Part shown: one piece after another, positions 63,159-64,000 of the stretch
How positions within the stretch are numbered: the stretch's first letter is position 1
How the letters are laid out: every line of letters starts with the position of its first letter
Source: Dehalococcoidia bacterium
GTDB taxonomy: Bacteria > Chloroflexota > Dehalococcoidia > Tepidiformales > Tepidiformaceae
Assembly: GCA_020847985.1 (NCBI GenBank)
Contig: JADLBC010000008.1
Location: forward strand, 248,001-312,000
Length of the DNA stretch: 64,000 nucleotides
Reading direction: 5' to 3'
Program-made: the position numbers and the translations under genes
The notes under the pieces: generated by a model
The model's database searches: none
The model's input: the letters and a program-made list of their open reading frames with translations, nothing else
Told to the model about the DNA's origin: nothing

Positions 63159-63728
63159 TCAGCGCGCCTTCGCGACGATCGCCTTCGCGATCGAGTCCCT
63201 CAGGCCAAGCTGCTCCCCGCCCTGCGCCGAATCCAGCAGCTGCACGATGACCACGTACCGCCCGATGCGGTAGGCGTCGGTCCACGCACGGTTCCCGGCA
63301 TTATCGGGCTTTTCGCTCACGTAGCTCTTGCGCTCATCCCCGGCCTGCGGCGACGGCGCATCCACGAACTTCGTCGACACCCCAAGGAAGTCCGAACTCG
63401 GGACCCTGAGCGCCGCCGCCTTCGTCGCGAACTCCCTCTTCGCCGTTTCCGCGTCCGTATACCCGTAGATGGCGACGAGCGTGCCCGCGGCCGTGCCGCC
63501 CTTCTGGAAAATCGCCCGCCACGAATCCGTGCCCGTCAGCACCCCGCCCGGGTCCGCCTCCTGCGCGACCAGCCGGTAGCCCTGCGCACCCAGGTCCGGC
63601 ATCACTTCCTTCGCCGTCTTCGGTTGCGAAGTCGATGCGCCCGCCGTCGCGCCATCGGCCGCCGGCTTCGCATCGTCATTGCCATCGCCGCAGCCCGCGA
63701 GCGCCGCGCCCAGCAGGAGCAGCGCCAC
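63159..63728 (-). CDS. Hypothetical lipoprotein
   Basis: Unknown function. The mature part starts at the lipobox Cys in LGAALAGCGDG, followed by an Ala/Asp/Thr linker and a soluble domain (YRLVAQEADPGGVLTG...WRAIFQKGGTAAGTLVAIYGY...). The start is unsettled. The GTG at 63728 has AAGGG eight bases upstream but gives a very short signal peptide without a positive charge. A longer frame reaches 63839 inside the kinase-like gene. It follows that gene closely (11 bases) and is convergent with the glucosidase gene. Confidence 0.6.
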   Translation of the reverse strand: MALLLLGAALAGCGDGNDDAKPAADGATAGASTSQPKTAKEVMPDLGAQGYRLVAQEADPGGVLTGTDSWRAIFQKGGTAAGTLVAIYGYTDAETAKREFATKAAALRVPSSDFLGVSTKFVDAPSPQAGDERKSYVSEKPDNAGNRAWTDAYRIGRYVVIVQLLDSAQGGEQLGLRDSIAKAIVAKAR

Positions 63729-63739
63729 CCACAGGACCC

Positions 63740-64000
63740 TTAGCGCAGCCGTGCCGCCGAGACGATGAGTTCCGCCGCCTGCGCCGGGTTCAGCCGGTCC
63801 GTGCTGATGCAGATGTCGTACGTGCTGGGTGTCAGCCATCCTGTCTCGTAAAACCGCCGGAAGTAATCGACCCGTTCGTTATCGGTCCGCTCGATCGTCT
63901 TCAGGGCCGTCTTTTCGTCCACGCCCATCCCCGACATGATGCGGCGCGCCCGGTGCTGCGTCGACCCGGTAACCAGTGCCCGCATCGTGTCGAAGCGGTC
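63740..64000 (-). CDS. Cytidylate kinase-like family protein (partial, N-terminus beyond right edge)
   Basis: The last 86 residues are visible. They include the QHRARRIMSGMGVDEKTALKTIERTDNERVDYFRRFYETGWLTPSTYDICISTDRL stretch, matching the lid and C-terminal part of cytidylate kinase-like P-loop proteins (YDL.INT-type ending). The P-loop lies outside the window. The substrate is unknown; relatives without the classical CMP kinase context are common. It is upstream of the lipoprotein gene on the same strand. Confidence 0.7.
   Translation of the reverse strand, partial: DRFDTMRALVTGSTQHRARRIMSGMGVDEKTALKTIERTDNERVDYFRRFYETGWLTPSTYDICISTDRLNPAQAAELIVSAARLR

Overview
This is a gene-dense, high-GC window (roughly two thirds G+C, with a strong C/G third-position bias) from a bacterial chromosome. 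No rRNA or tRNA gene, insertion sequence, prophage or CRISPR array was seen. Gene content and style suggest a Chloroflexota-like bacterium, perhaps near the Tepidiforma/Dehalococcoidia side. The pointers are a DUF3090 protein, a DUF3048 protein, a tandem CaiB-type CoA transferase, a DUF1786 protein, and many genes that appear to be transcribed without a leader. The taxonomic call is inference, not something the sequence proves.

Layout. 1-1934: end of a histidine operon (hisH-hisA-hisF, minus strand; hisF runs off the left edge). 2040-4382: a methyltransferase and radA. 4395-9926: a cell-elongation operon, transcribed mreB-mreC-mreD-mrdA(PBP2)-rodA, with overlapping stop/start codons. 10040-14932: ligA, a Pro/Thr-rich membrane-anchored protein, a tiny zinc-ribbon protein, a HAD hydrolase, a MobA-like nucleotidyltransferase and rplS. 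15005-21562: assimilatory sulfate reduction. cysH-cysC-cysD-cysN and a Na/Pi-type membrane transporter lie on the minus strand, divergent from a sulfite reductase, with nested inverted repeats between them. 21656-30409: DUF1786, DinB-like, CGNR, acyl-CoA synthetase, MBL hydrolase and M23 peptidase genes, plus two cysteine desulfurase paralogues.

30426-39567: a pyrimidine operon, transcribed pyrR-pyrB-pyrC-carA-GNAT-membrane protein-carB-pyrK. It is preceded by what looks like a complete PyrR-dependent attenuator. 39648-44642: a TetR regulator, a J-like membrane protein, an exported dienelactone hydrolase, an ABC1/UbiB kinase-like protein, a Rieske protein and a Nudix hydrolase. 44652-51919: a sulfurtransferase, then a peptide-degradation block (S9 prolyl peptidase, Xaa-Pro aminopeptidase, TldE, TldD). 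52008-58603: a phosphoesterase lipoprotein, an MFS transporter, phosphofructokinase, DUF3048, DUF3090 and a WYL regulator with an operator-like repeat cluster. 58640-64000: a double-domain CoA transferase, a separate transcription unit for a 19-residue peptide, a GH13 glucosidase, a lipoprotein and a cytidylate kinase-like gene cut by the right edge.

The most notable non-routine signals are four. (1) The 19-codon peptide unit at 61286-61461 has a ten-base perfect Shine-Dalgarno, its own promoter-like palindrome and a strong terminator. (2) The pyrR leader contains a 13/14 match to the PyrR-binding consensus and mutually exclusive hairpins. (3) A recurrent TAnnnT box lies 6-9 bases before many start codons, pointing to widespread leaderless transcription. 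(4) A Na/Pi-type transporter is translationally coupled to cysN and probably imports sulfate.
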